Positions 8,471 through 17,271 of a stretch of 64,000 bases of DNA are shown piece by piece; positions within the stretch are counted from its first letter, which is position 1; the number at the start of each line of letters is the position of its first letter. Source of the stretch: Bradyrhizobium tropiciagri (GTDB lineage: Bacteria > Pseudomonadota > Alphaproteobacteria > Rhizobiales > Xanthobacteraceae); contig NZ_JAFCKF010000012.1 of NCBI RefSeq assembly GCF_018130545.1, positions 1 to 64,000 on the forward strand, given 5' to 3'. A program made the translations under genes and the position numbers. The notes beneath the pieces were generated by a model that saw only the letters and a list, made by a program, of their open reading frames with translations, did not search any database and was not told the DNA's origin.

Positions 8471-9454
8471 TCAACTCATCCAGCGCGGCAGCGGCAGGTT
8501 TTTCTTGCGCAGGAAATCGGCGTTGAAAAGCTTGGACTGGTAGCGTTGGCCGCCGTCGGCGAGGATGGTGACGATGGTCTTGCCGGGGCCGAGCTCGCGC
8601 GCGAGCCGCATAGCGCCGACGATGTTGATCGCGCTCGAGCCGCCCAGCACCAATCCCTCGTGCTCGATCAGGTCGAACAGAACGGGGAGCGCCTCCTGGT
8701 CGGTGATCCGGTAGGCCATGTCGATCGGCGCGCCTTCGAGATTCCTGGTGATGCGGACCTGTCCGATGCCCTCGGTGATCGAGTCGCCTTCGGTCGTCAG
8801 CTCGCCCTTCGTGAACCAGTTGTAGAGGGCGGCGCCCATCGGATCGCTGAGCGCGATTTTGACGTCGGGGTTACGTTCTTTAAGGGCGCGCGCGACGCCG
8901 CCCAAGGTGCCGCCGCTGCCGACGGCGCAGGTGAAGCCGTCGATCTTGCCGTCGGTCTGCCGCCAGATCTCGGGACCGGTGGTGTGATAATGGCCATCGC
9001 TGTTGGCGACATTGTCGAACTGATTGGCCCAGAATGCGCCGAGCTCTGAGGCGAGGCGGCCGGAATAGCGCGCGTAGTGACGGGGATCGGAATAGGGCAC
9101 GGCGGGGATCAGGCGCAGATCGGCGCCGTAGAGCCGCAGCATGTCCTGCTTCTCCTGGCTTTGCGTGTCCGGCATCACGATCACCGAACGATAGCCGCGG
9201 GCATTGGCGACAAGCGCAATGCCGATGCCGACATTGCCGGCGGTGCCTTCGACGATGACGCCGCCCGGCTTGAGCTCGCCACGCTGCTCGGCGTCGTTGA
9301 TGATGGCGAGCGCCGCGCGGTCCTTGATGGAGCCGCCCGGATTGAGGAATTCGGCCTTGCCGTAGATGTTGCAGCCGGTGGCTTCCGATGGCCCGCGCAG
9401 CCTGATCAGCGGCGTATTGCCGATCGCTTCCAGAACACCCGAGCGAACATTCAT
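8471..9454 (-). CDS. cysK: Cysteine synthase (O-acetylserine sulfhydrylase family)
   Basis: The product is 327 aa, a fold-type II PLP enzyme. The PLP lysine lies in NPGGSIKDRAAL, the substrate loop is GTAGNVGIGIA (the usual form is TSGNTGI), and the phosphate-binding loop is VGSGGTLGG. Near the C-terminus GGSSAINIVGA and ILADGGQRYQSKLF are typical of cysteine synthases. It would make cysteine from O-acetylserine and sulfide in the cytoplasm. The GTAGN variation and the C-terminal PLPRWM are shared with the CysK-like paralogues of rhizobia, so a related substrate cannot be excluded. It is convergent with napC. Confidence 0.85.
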   Translation of the reverse strand: MNVRSGVLEAIGNTPLIRLRGPSEATGCNIYGKAEFLNPGGSIKDRAALAIINDAEQRGELKPGGVIVEGTAGNVGIGIALVANARGYRSVIVMPDTQSQEKQDMLRLYGADLRLIPAVPYSDPRHYARYSGRLASELGAFWANQFDNVANSDGHYHTTGPEIWRQTDGKIDGFTCAVGSGGTLGGVARALKERNPDVKIALSDPMGAALYNWFTKGELTTEGDSITEGIGQVRITRNLEGAPIDMAYRITDQEALPVLFDLIEHEGLVLGGSSAINIVGAMRLARELGPGKTIVTILADGGQRYQSKLFNADFLRKKNLPLPRWMS

Positions 9455-9637
9455 GCTGCCGCACCCTTCGTTTTGTTCCGCTATCCTACGTCGGGCCGGC
9501 AGCGCGTTGGTGCTGTTCTCGGCTTGATTTGGGAAGTATCTCTATCGTCTGCGTAGCGATGCCGGCGATTTCGTTCTTTTGAAGGGGCGGGGTCACGCGG
9601 GCTTTCACTTCAATGCCGCAAGGAGGAGGTGTCCGTC

Positions 9638-9925
9638 ATGCGAACGCTGACTATTCTCACCTTCGCAGCGTTTGTCGCTGTTCCGACATCTGTCGCGGCG
9701 CAGTCCATGACTGCGCAGCAATATCACAGAGAGAAAGGTCCCTGCGCTTGCCCCGAGGACAAGGACACGGCCGGAAACAAATGTGGAAGGCGGAGTGCCT
9801 TCTGTGAGAGCGACAGCATTGAAATCCAGAATTGCTATCTGAAGGACGCTGAGCGCCGGAAGCAAGCGGAGTGCTCGTTCGTTTACGATCCGGTCCGGCC
9901 GCCGCCGCTCGCGCCGAAGAGGTAG
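9638..9925 (+). CDS. Small secreted six-cysteine protein
   Basis: The product is 95 aa with a signal peptide (LTILTFAAFVAVPTSVAAQS) and a mature part of about 75 residues. It has six cysteines, in CACPEDKD, NKCGRRSAFC, QNCYLKD and AECSF. ATG 9638 has AGGAGGAGG just upstream, which favours it over GTG 9629. The motif G-P-C-A-C-P-x-D-x-D-x-x-G-x-x-C-G-x-R-S-A-F recurs in small secreted proteins of rhizobia; I know no function for them. Six cysteines could form three disulfides in the periplasm or outside the cell. Confidence 0.7.
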   Translation: MRTLTILTFAAFVAVPTSVAAQSMTAQQYHREKGPCACPEDKDTAGNKCGRRSAFCESDSIEIQNCYLKDAERRKQAECSFVYDPVRPPPLAPKR

Positions 9926-10210
9926 TCGAACAGGGCGCTGTTTGCCGCACGGCGTGAAGCCGCTGGCGCGGCCACGTATCAAAGGCGAAATCCAGCCGTT
10001 TAGGCGCTTGCCTCGACCAATCAAAGATCGCCGCGGTTGCCCGCGGCTACTTCGTTGTGACGTGGATCACGGCAGCACAATCTTGGCGTGCACTAGGATC
10101 GAAAGCAAGCGGGGTCGCCTGGCGAACTCTCGCGATATCAGCTGGCGCCACGACAGCTTCGTGGTTCGCCAGTTTCCAACTGGAGAAACCCTCTCCGAGG
10201 AGAAAACGTC

Positions 10211-10777
10211 ATGACAGACATCTGGATTCGTTCCGCGAGCAACTTCTTCGCATTCCTGCGCATGGACACCTCCGCGGTGACCAGCTCCAACGGCGCCGGC
10301 AGCGGCACCGTCAACGGTCAGTTCTACGGCCCGGGAAGCGAGCCGATCACCGCGACGGGCAACGACGAGGTCTTCTTCTTCGTTCCAGTCTCCGACACCG
10401 CTTTCGCACTCCGATCGATCGTTTCCGCGAATGCATATCTGCGCATGGACGGCTCGAGCGTCACTGGATTCAACGCCGCCGGAAGCGGAACGGTCAACTG
10501 TCAGTACTATCCCCAAGGTGTACAGCCGCAAGCTGTGCCCGGAAACGACGAGGTATTCCAGTTCGTCTCGATCCCCAACAGTCCCGTCGTTGCGATCCGC
10601 TCCTTCAACTATCCGAATGCCTACCTGCGGATGAATGCCGCCGGAGTCACGTCGCGGCAAGGCAATGGAAGCGGCATTGTCAACTGCCAGTACTATGCCC
10701 CGGGATCCCTGCCGCAATGGACGCCCGGCAACCTCGAGGTGTTCCACATCTCCGCCATTCCGATCAGAACGTCCTGA
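10211..10777 (+). CDS. Three-repeat beta-trefoil-like protein (fascin/lectin-like)
   Basis: The product is 188 aa with no signal peptide and is almost entirely three repeats of about 60 residues. Each has the pattern (A)(Y/F)LRM(D/N)xxxVTxxxxxGSGxVN(G/C)Q(Y/F)Y, then P-x-x-x-x-P-x-x-x-x-x-G-N-x-E-V-F-x-F/I. They start near residues 14, 75 and 133. Three tandem repeats of this size are what a beta-trefoil fold needs, and the Y/F-L-R-M openings resemble fascin-like trefoil strands. GAGGAG precedes the ATG. No neighbour suggests a role. A carbohydrate-binding or host-interaction role would be a guess. The gene stands alone between intergenic gaps. Confidence 0.7.
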   Translation: MTDIWIRSASNFFAFLRMDTSAVTSSNGAGSGTVNGQFYGPGSEPITATGNDEVFFFVPVSDTAFALRSIVSANAYLRMDGSSVTGFNAAGSGTVNCQYYPQGVQPQAVPGNDEVFQFVSIPNSPVVAIRSFNYPNAYLRMNAAGVTSRQGNGSGIVNCQYYAPGSLPQWTPGNLEVFHISAIPIRTS

Positions 10778-10862
10778 GACGGCGAAAGCGCGCAGGAGAG
10801 ACGTCGTCGGCGTTGCTTGTTGCAGCGCTGACGATCTGAACCTACGGCGCTGACCACGCATG

Positions 10863-10891
10863 AAAAAAGGCCGCCGAAACCGGCGGCCTTT
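10863..10891. terminator. Hairpin terminator for frc (and possibly the trefoil gene)
   Basis: The stem GGCCGCCG / CGGCGGCC (10869-10876 and 10881-10888) is flanked by an A-run on the left and TTT on the right. Read on the minus strand it is a stem followed by a U-run, a standard intrinsic terminator 20 bp after the frc stop. Read on the plus strand it could also stop transcription from the trefoil gene. Confidence 0.75.
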
Positions 10892-10911
10892 GATGGTGAG
10901 ATGCGCTGGGC

Positions 10912-12189
10912 TTACTCGGCGGCCTGCTTGCGCGGCGGATCGAGCGCGCCGGAGTCGTGGATCTCGGCGACCTGGTGATCGGAGAAGCCGAGCACCTCGC
11001 GCAGGATCTCGTCGGTGTGCTCGCCGAGCAGCGGCGAACGGGCGACTTCGCTCGGCGAATCCGACAGCTTGATCGGGTTGCCGACCGAGATGTACTTGCC
11101 GCGGGTCGGGTGATCGACCTCGACCACAGTGCCGGTCGCGCGCAGCGACTGGTCTTCCGCGATCTCCTTCATCGACAGGATCGGACCGCAGGGGATGTCG
11201 TCCTTGTTGAGGATCTCCATCGCCTCGAACTTGGTCTTGGTCATCGTCCACTGCTCGATGCGGGCGAAGATCTCGTTGAGGCGCGGCAGGCGGGCCGGCG
11301 GCTTGGCGTAGTTCGGATCGGTCTTCCAGGTCGGCTCGCCGATCACGTCGCAGATCTTCTCCCAGACCGGGGCCTGGGTGATGAAGTAGATATAGGCGTT
11401 CGGATCGGTCTCCCAGCCCTTGCACTTCAGGATGCGGCCGGGCTGGCCGCCGCCGGAATCGTTGCCGGCGCGCGGCACGGCATCGCCGAACGGAATGCCT
11501 TCGCCGAACTGGCTGTATTCCTTCAGCGGCCCATGGGCGAGACGCTGCTGGTCGCGCAGCTTGACGCGGGCGAGATTGAGCACGCCGTCCTGCATCGCCG
11601 CGGTGACGCGCTGGCCCTTGCCGGAATGGGTGCGGTGATAGAGCGCGGTGACGATGCCGAGCGCGAGATGCAACCCGGTGCCGCTGTCGCCGATCTGCGC
11701 GCCGGTGACCAGCGGCAGGCCGTCGCGGAAGCCGGTGGTCGAGGCGGCGCCGCCGGTGCACTGCGCGACGTTCTCGTAGACCTTGCAGTCCTCATACGGG
11801 CCGGGGCCGAAGCCCTTGATCGAGGCGACGATCATCTTCGGGTTGATCGCCTGGATCTTCTCCCAGGGGAAGCCCATGCGATCGAGCACGCCGGGGCCGA
11901 AATTCTCCACCAGCACATCGCACTGCTTGATCAGTGCGGTCAGCACTTCCTTGCCCTTCGGGTTCTTGGTGTCGAGCGTGATCGAGCGCTTGTTGTGGTT
12001 CAGCATGGTGAAATACAGGCTGTCCACGTTCGGGATGTCCTGCAGCTGGCCGCGCGTGATGTCGCCGACGCCGGGACGCTCGACCTTGATCACGTCGGCG
12101 CCGAACCAGGCCAGCAATTGCGTGCAGGTCGGACCCGACTGGACGTGGGTGAAATCGAGAATGCGAACGCCCTTCAGCGCCTTGGTCAT
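10912..12189 (-). CDS. frc: Formyl-CoA:oxalate CoA-transferase
   Basis: The product is 425 aa from ATG 12189 ([24 protein letters not shown]), close to the 428 aa Oxalobacter enzyme. It is a class III CoA-transferase: [44 protein letters not shown] and the catalytic Asp in [13 protein letters not shown]. The glycine loop GGGQPG is present, as is [10 protein letters not shown]. It moves CoA from formyl-CoA to oxalate, giving oxalyl-CoA and formate in the cytoplasm. It lies directly downstream of oxc on the same strand (60 bp gap), the classic oxalate catabolism pair. Confidence 0.95.
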   Translation of the reverse strand: MTKALKGVRILDFTHVQSGPTCTQLLAWFGADVIKVERPGVGDITRGQLQDIPNVDSLYFTMLNHNKRSITLDTKNPKGKEVLTALIKQCDVLVENFGPGVLDRMGFPWEKIQAINPKMIVASIKGFGPGPYEDCKVYENVAQCTGGAASTTGFRDGLPLVTGAQIGDSGTGLHLALGIVTALYHRTHSGKGQRVTAAMQDGVLNLARVKLRDQQRLAHGPLKEYSQFGEGIPFGDAVPRAGNDSGGGQPGRILKCKGWETDPNAYIYFITQAPVWEKICDVIGEPTWKTDPNYAKPPARLPRLNEIFARIEQWTMTKTKFEAMEILNKDDIPCGPILSMKEIAEDQSLRATGTVVEVDHPTRGKYISVGNPIKLSDSPSEVARSPLLGEHTDEILREVLGFSDHQVAEIHDSGALDPPRKQAAE

Positions 12190-12249
12190 ATCTATTGCTC
12201 CGTACTCTGTCTGCCCCTGCACCCGCAGGGAGTGATGGGGTTTAAGGGG

Positions 12250-13989
12250 TTACTTCTTCTTGCTCAGCACGCTCTGCGGATTGAGGTTGCCGATGCGGCC
12301 GCTCTCCGAGCCCGCCGCCGGATCGATCACCGCGTTGATCAAGGTCGGCTTGCCGGAATCCAGCGCCGCATTGACCGCGCGCTTCAATTCGTCCGGCGAG
12401 GTGGCGTTGACGCCGACGCCGCCGAAGGCTTCCATCATCTTGTCGTAGCGCGAGCCCTTGACGAACACGGTGGTCGCCGGATCGTCGCTCGTGCCGTTGA
12501 CGTCGGTGCCGCGATAGATGCCGTCATTGTTGAAGATCACGACGCAGATCGGCAGCTTGTAGCGGCAGATGGTCTCGACTTCCATGCCGGAGAAGCCGAA
12601 CGCGCTGTCGCCTTCGACCGCGAGCACCGGCATGCCGGTCTCGACCGCAGCCGCGATCGAATAGCCCATGCCGATTCCCATCACGCCCCAGGTGCCGACG
12701 TCGAGCCGCTTGCGCGGCTTGTGCATGTCGACGACGCCGCGGGCGAGGTCGAGCGTGTTGGCGCCTTCGTTGACGAAGATGGTGTCCGGACGTTCCGCGA
12801 TGATGGCGCGCAGCGCGCCGAGCGCGCCGTGATAGTCCATCGGCGAGGCGTTGCTCATCAGCTTCGGCGCCATCTTGGCGACGTTGTCGTCGCGCTTCTT
12901 GGCGACGGTCGCGAGCCAATCGCTCGGTGCGGCCGACCAGTTCGCGCCCATCGCATCGAGGAACGCGGAGACGCAGGAGCCGATATCGCCGACCACAGGC
13001 GCGACGATCTCGACGTTGGAATCCATTTCCTTCGGCTCGATGTCGACCTGGATGAATTTCTTCGGAGCTTCGCCCCAGGTCTTGCCCTTGCCGTGCGACA
13101 GCAGCCAGTTGAGCCGGGCGCCGATCAGCATCACGACGTCGGCTTCCTTCAGCACGGTCGAGCGCGCAGCACCCGCGCATTGCGGATGCAGGTCGGGCAA
13201 GAGGCCCTTGGCCATGCTCATCGGCAGGAACGGCACGCCGCTCTTCTCGACGAAAGTCTTGATCGCCTCGTCGGCCTGCGCATAGGCCGCGCCCTTGCCG
13301 AGGATGATCAGCGGACGCTTTGCGCTCTTCAAAACGTCGAGCGCGCGCTTCACCGACGACGGGGAGGGGATCTGCTCGGGCGCCGCATCGATCACCTTGA
13401 CCAGCGACTTCTGGCCAGCGTCGGCGTTCATCACCTGCGAGAACAGCTTTGCCGGCAGGTCGAGATAGACGCCGCCCGGGCGGCCCGACACCGCGGCGCG
13501 GATGGCGCGCGCAAGGCCGATGCCGATGTCCTGGGCGTGCAGCACGCGGAACGCGGCCTTGCACAGCGGCTTGGCGATCGCGAGCTGGTCCATCTCCTCA
13601 TAGTCGCCCTGCTGCAGATCGACGATCTCGCGCTCGGACGAGCCGGAGACCAGGATCATCGGGAAGCAGTTGGTGGTGGCATGCGCCAGCGCCGTGAGGC
13701 CGTTCAGGAAGCCGGGCGCCGACACCGTTAGGCAGACGCCGGGACGCTTGGTCAGGAAGCCGGCGATCGAGGCCGCGTAGCCGGCGTTCTGCTCGTGGCG
13801 GAACGAGAGCACGCGAATGCCTTCCGCCTGGGCCATGCGGCCCAGGTCCGTGATCGGGATACCCGGCACACCATAGATCGTGTCGATGCCGTTGAGCTTG
13901 AGCGCATCGATGACGAGATGGAAGCCATCGGTTAGTTCCTGCTCGGTGCCCGGTGCCTCGGACTTCGCAGCGGTATTCAGCATCGGCAT
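12250..13989 (-). CDS. oxc: Oxalyl-CoA decarboxylase (thiamine diphosphate)
   Basis: The product is 579 aa from ATG 13989, with AGGGAG five bases upstream. It has the three-domain ThDP enzyme layout. The cofactor-activating Glu is in [14 protein letters not shown] (about residue 60). The ThDP/Mg motif is [15 protein letters not shown] followed by [26 protein letters not shown] and the ADP-binding linker region are as in other oxalyl-CoA decarboxylases. It converts oxalyl-CoA to formyl-CoA and CO2, and frc recycles the CoA. It is the upstream gene relative to frc; the GntR regulator follows on the same strand further upstream with a 65 bp gap. Confidence 0.95.
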   Translation of the reverse strand: MPMLNTAAKSEAPGTEQELTDGFHLVIDALKLNGIDTIYGVPGIPITDLGRMAQAEGIRVLSFRHEQNAGYAASIAGFLTKRPGVCLTVSAPGFLNGLTALAHATTNCFPMILVSGSSEREIVDLQQGDYEEMDQLAIAKPLCKAAFRVLHAQDIGIGLARAIRAAVSGRPGGVYLDLPAKLFSQVMNADAGQKSLVKVIDAAPEQIPSPSSVKRALDVLKSAKRPLIILGKGAAYAQADEAIKTFVEKSGVPFLPMSMAKGLLPDLHPQCAGAARSTVLKEADVVMLIGARLNWLLSHGKGKTWGEAPKKFIQVDIEPKEMDSNVEIVAPVVGDIGSCVSAFLDAMGANWSAAPSDWLATVAKKRDDNVAKMAPKLMSNASPMDYHGALGALRAIIAERPDTIFVNEGANTLDLARGVVDMHKPRKRLDVGTWGVMGIGMGYSIAAAVETGMPVLAVEGDSAFGFSGMEVETICRYKLPICVVIFNNDGIYRGTDVNGTSDDPATTVFVKGSRYDKMMEAFGGVGVNATSPDELKRAVNAALDSGKPTLINAVIDPAAGSESGRIGNLNPQSVLSKKK

Positions 13990-14054
13990 CGTCTCCCTGA
14001 TCGTTCTTGTTCGGACGATCTGTTTGTCGTCAGAAGCGAGTGGACTCAAAGTAT

Positions 14055-14786
14055 CTAAGTGAACAGTTCCTGACCGTGCGCCTCGACATAGGCGGCAAGG
14101 CCGAGTGTGTGATCGCGTGCGCGCTTTTCGGCGAGCTCGGTGTCGCGTGCTTCCAGTGCCTCGATGATCCCGAGATGCTCGGGCAGCGAGGTCGCGGTGC
14201 GGTCCTTGCGGCCGATCGTGAGCTGGCGATAGCCGCGCACATGCAGCAGCAGGTCGTTGGTGAGGTCGACCAAGACAGGGGATTCCGACAGCGAGATCAG
14301 CGCCTGGTGGAAAGCGATGTTGGCCTTGGAATATTCCTCGACGTGATCCTGCGGCAGGCGGTCGTCGCTGAAGTCCTTGAAGAAGTCGCGCAGCGCCGAG
14401 ATGTCCTTCTTGCGCGCGGTGGTGGTGATCAGGCGCGCCGCCATGCTCTCCAGCGCCGCCCAGGCGCGGATCATGTCGACGATCTCCGATTTGGTGCGGC
14501 GGACCACGATGATGCCGCGGCGCGGCACGGTCTTCACGAAGCCGTCCTGCTCGAGCATCGCGATCGCTTCGCGGATCGGCGTGCGGCTGACGCCGAGACG
14601 CTCGGACAATGCGCGCTCGTCGAGCATCACGGGCTCCGGCGTCGCGTAGATGTCCATCTTCAGGATGGCTTCCTTCAAGGCCTCATAGGCCTTGTTCTTG
14701 AAGCTCGTCTCCGGCGCGATGCGGACGATGGCGATATCTGTGTCAGCCATGTTGGGCGACGCCTTGGTCTGTTTCGGGTCAGGCAC
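14055..14786 (-). CDS. GntR/FCD-family regulator of the oxalate locus
   Basis: The product is 243 aa from GTG 14786, which has GAGGAGGAG upstream. The N-terminal winged helix reads [13 protein letters not shown], then [40 protein letters not shown]. The C-terminal FCD ligand domain carries the metal-ligand type residues, with H in [14 protein letters not shown] and H in [12 protein letters not shown]. It heads the oxc-frc transcription unit and is divergent from the acyl-CoA synthetase. The two identical-plan operators in the gap suggest it represses both sides and responds to an oxalate-pathway acid; the ligand is inferred. Confidence 0.87.
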   Translation of the reverse strand: MPDPKQTKASPNMADTDIAIVRIAPETSFKNKAYEALKEAILKMDIYATPEPVMLDERALSERLGVSRTPIREAIAMLEQDGFVKTVPRRGIIVVRRTKSEIVDMIRAWAALESMAARLITTTARKKDISALRDFFKDFSDDRLPQDHVEEYSKANIAFHQALISLSESPVLVDLTNDLLLHVRGYRQLTIGRKDRTATSLPEHLGIIEALEARDTELAEKRARDHTLGLAAYVEAHGQELFT

Positions 14787-14841
14787 GACTCGTCTCCTCC
14801 TCTTGGAGACGTCTTCTTAGCAGAAGAAATTACCTTAGATT

Positions 14842-14869
14842 TTTGGCATGCCAAATACCAGAATGTCAA
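14842..14869 (-). promoter_or_regulatory. Promoter plus operator for GntR-oxc-frc unit
   Basis: On the minus strand TTGACA (14869-14864) is followed after eight bases by the perfect 14-bp palindrome TTTGGCATGCCAAA (14855-14842). The palindrome occupies the spacer and -10 area, a position expected for repression. The plan is the same as in the plus-strand promoter at 14910. Confidence 0.75.
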
Positions 14870-14909
14870 GACGTGCTTATTTTTCGGCATTTTTAGGGGG
14901 CGACCGACC

Positions 14910-14937
14910 TTGACAATTACGTTTTTGGCATACCAAA
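14910..14937 (+). promoter_or_regulatory. Promoter plus operator for acyl-CoA synthetase gene
   Basis: TTGACA (14910-14915) is followed after eight bases by TTTGGCATACCAAA (14924-14937), a palindrome with one mismatch at the centre. The start codon is 29 bp further on. The element layout exactly mirrors the divergent promoter at 14842-14869, so both are probably bound by the same GntR protein. Confidence 0.75.
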
Positions 14938-14966
14938 TGCCACGAAATTGTCCCAGGAGGAAGCCG

Positions 14967-17096
14967 ATGTCAAATTCGAAGGATGCGGTCCGCAAAATTC
15001 TCGATGCGGTCAAGGCCGACAAGCGCACGAGCCTCACCGCGCCCGAAGGCAAGGTGGTCTGCGATGCCTACGGCATTCCGGTGCCGAAGGAAGGCGTCGC
15101 CAAGTCGGCTTCCGAGGCTGGCCGGATCGCCTCCGACATGGGCTTCCCGGTGGTGATGAAGATCGTCTCGCCCGATATTCTCCACAAGACCGAGGCGGGC
15201 GGTGTGATTGTCGGCGTCAAGAGCGCCGCTGACGCCGAGAAGAGCTACGAGACCATCCTGGCCAACGCCAAGAAATATAAGGCCGATGCCAAGATCGAAG
15301 GCATCCAGGTGCAGCAGATGCTGGGCGGCGGCACCGAGGTGATCGTCGGCTCGATCACCGACGGCTCGTTCGGCAAGCTGGTCGCCTTCGGCCTCGGCGG
15401 CGTGCTGGTCGAGATCCTCAAGGACATCACCTTCCGCCTCGCGCCCGCGACCAAGGACGATGCGTTGTCGATGCTCGACGGCATCCAGGCTCATGAGATG
15501 CTGAAGGGCGTACGCGGTGGCGAGCCGGTCAATCGCGAGGCGCTCGCTGACGTCATTGTGAAGGTGTCGCAGCTGGTCAGCGATTTCCCTGAAATCGTCG
15601 AGCTCGACCTCAATCCGGTGTTCGCGACCAGCAAGAACGCGATCGCCGCCGACGTCCGCATCGTCGTCGACTTCGACTACAAGCCGCGCCCGGCGCCGCG
15701 TCCGACCGAAGAGATCGTCGCCGCGATGAGCCGCATCATGCAGCCGAAGGGCGTGGCGGTGATCGGCGCTTCCGCCGAGGACGGCAAGATCGGTAACTCC
15801 GTGATGAAGAACCTCATCAATGGCGGTTACAAGGGCGAGATCTATCCGATCCATCCGAAGGCTGCGGAAATCCTCGGCTACAAGGCCTACAAGAGCGTCA
15901 AGGACGTGCCCGGCGTGATCGACACCGCGGTGTTTGCGATTCCGGCCAAGTTCGTCGCCGGAGCTCTGGCAGAATGCGGCGAGAAGAAAATCCCCGGCGC
16001 GGTGCTGATTCCCTCGGGCTTTGCCGAAGCCGGCGCGCCGGAATTGCAGGCCGAGATCGTCGAGGTCGGCAAGAAGTACAACATCCGCCTGATGGGGCCG
16101 AACATCTACGGCTTCTACTACACGCCGGCCAATCTCTGCGCCACGTTCTGCACCGCCTATGACGTCAAGGGCCACGCCGCGCTGTCGTCGCAGTCGGGCG
16201 GCATCGGCATGGCGATCATCGGCTTCTCGCGCTCGGCCAAGATGGGCGTGTCGGCGATCGTCGGCCTCGGCAACAAGTCGGATATCGACGAGGACGATCT
16301 GCTCGCCTTCTTCGAGCAGGATCCGAACACCAATCTGATCGCGCAGCACTGCGAGGACCTGAAGGACGGCCGCGCCTTCGCGGAAGCCGCCAAGCGCGTC
16401 TCCAAGAAGAAGCCGGTGGTCGTGCTCAAGGCCGGCCGCACCTCCGCGGGTGCGAAAGCGGCGTCGTCGCACACCGGCGCGCTCGCCGGTAACGACAAGA
16501 TCTATGAGGACGTGTTCAAGCAGTCCGGTGTGATCCGCGCCCGCTCGCTCCGGCAGCTCCTGGAGTTCGCCCGCGGCGTGCCGGTGCTGCCGACGCCGAA
16601 GGGCGAGAACATCCTGATCATCACCGGCGCCGGCGGCTCCGGCGTGCTGCTGTCGGACTCCGTCGTCGACAATGGCCTGTCGCTGATGGCGATGCCGCCG
16701 GACCTCGATGCGGCGTTCCGCAAATTCATCCCGCCGTTCGGCGCGGCCGGAAATCCTGTGGATATCACCGGCGGCGAGCCCCCGATCACCTATGTCAACA
16801 CCGTGAAGCTCGGCCTGTCGGATGAGCGCATCCACGCGCTGATCCTCGGTTACTGGCACACCATCGTGACACCGCCGATGGTGTTCGCGCGCAACATGGT
16901 CGAGGTGAAGAAGGAGATGGAGGCCAAGGGCTTCGTCAAGCCGATCGTCGCTTCGCTCGCCGGCGACGTCGAGGTCGAGGAGGCCGCCGAATATCTCTAC
17001 CAGCACGGCATTCCGGCCTATGCCTATTCGACCGAATTGCCGGTCGAGGTGCTCGGCGCCAAGTACAAATGGGCGCGGGGCGCGGGCCTGCTCTGA
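14967..17096 (+). CDS. ADP(NDP)-forming acyl-CoA synthetase, fused subunits, linked to oxalate genes
   Basis: The product is 709 aa from ATG 14967 with AGGAGGAAG upstream. An ATP-grasp domain comes first (about 1-235: GFPVVMKIVSPDILHKTEAGGV, FGLGGVLVEILKD, ELDLNPVF). A CoA-binding/ligase domain follows (about 255-709: PKGVAVIGASAEDGKIGNSV, LSSQSGGIG, and the phosphohistidine loop SHTGALAGND). This is the succinyl-CoA-synthetase-like ADP-forming acetyl-CoA ligase family with the domain order beta-then-alpha. The acid is not readable from sequence. Its shared operator with oxc/frc suggests oxalate or formate activation to the CoA ester, or recovery of ATP from such an ester. Confidence 0.88.
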   Translation: MSNSKDAVRKILDAVKADKRTSLTAPEGKVVCDAYGIPVPKEGVAKSASEAGRIASDMGFPVVMKIVSPDILHKTEAGGVIVGVKSAADAEKSYETILANAKKYKADAKIEGIQVQQMLGGGTEVIVGSITDGSFGKLVAFGLGGVLVEILKDITFRLAPATKDDALSMLDGIQAHEMLKGVRGGEPVNREALADVIVKVSQLVSDFPEIVELDLNPVFATSKNAIAADVRIVVDFDYKPRPAPRPTEEIVAAMSRIMQPKGVAVIGASAEDGKIGNSVMKNLINGGYKGEIYPIHPKAAEILGYKAYKSVKDVPGVIDTAVFAIPAKFVAGALAECGEKKIPGAVLIPSGFAEAGAPELQAEIVEVGKKYNIRLMGPNIYGFYYTPANLCATFCTAYDVKGHAALSSQSGGIGMAIIGFSRSAKMGVSAIVGLGNKSDIDEDDLLAFFEQDPNTNLIAQHCEDLKDGRAFAEAAKRVSKKKPVVVLKAGRTSAGAKAASSHTGALAGNDKIYEDVFKQSGVIRARSLRQLLEFARGVPVLPTPKGENILIITGAGGSGVLLSDSVVDNGLSLMAMPPDLDAAFRKFIPPFGAAGNPVDITGGEPPITYVNTVKLGLSDERIHALILGYWHTIVTPPMVFARNMVEVKKEMEAKGFVKPIVASLAGDVEVEEAAEYLYQHGIPAYAYSTELPVEVLGAKYKWARGAGLL

Positions 17097-17121
17097 TCAT
17101 CCGATCTGTCGAAGACCACAG

Positions 17122-17153
17122 GCCGCCCCGGACATCATCCGGGGCGGCTTTTT
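17122..17153 (+). terminator. Strong intrinsic terminator
   Basis: An 11-bp perfect GC-rich stem (GCCGCCCCGGA / TCCGGGGCGGC) is followed by TTTTT. It begins 25 bp after the acyl-CoA synthetase stop. Confidence 0.92.
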
Positions 17154-17234
17154 CATTGGTTCCGCGCGCCATGCGCTTCTTCCCGATCGCATCCGGACCG
17201 CCAAGGGAGCTTGCCTTCTACATCTGATGTGCTA

Positions 17235-17246
17235 CTGATATGTCAG
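17235..17246. promoter_or_regulatory. Operator-like near-palindrome upstream of hydroxylase cluster
   Basis: CTGATATGTCAG is a 12-bp near-palindrome 26 bp before the hydroxylase start. Its core TGATATGTCA recurs exactly at 22484-22493 upstream of the MFS gene, and AGATATCTCA at 20922 upstream of the GntR gene is close to it. Binding by that GntR protein is inferred. Confidence 0.45.
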
Positions 17247-17271
17247 ATGAAGCGCGATGGAGGGACCCGCG

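Noticed and set aside
10957-13731. A 924-codon open frame on the plus strand opposite frc and oxc
   Set aside because: It is antisense to two genes with clear catalytic motifs. Its composition (Asp/Arg/His/Ala-rich, no recognisable domain) is typical of antisense frames in GC-rich DNA.
14007-14966. N-terminal extension of the acyl-CoA synthetase frame
   Set aside because: It runs antisense through the GntR gene and across both operators. ATG 14967 has a strong ribosome-binding site and matches the domain start.
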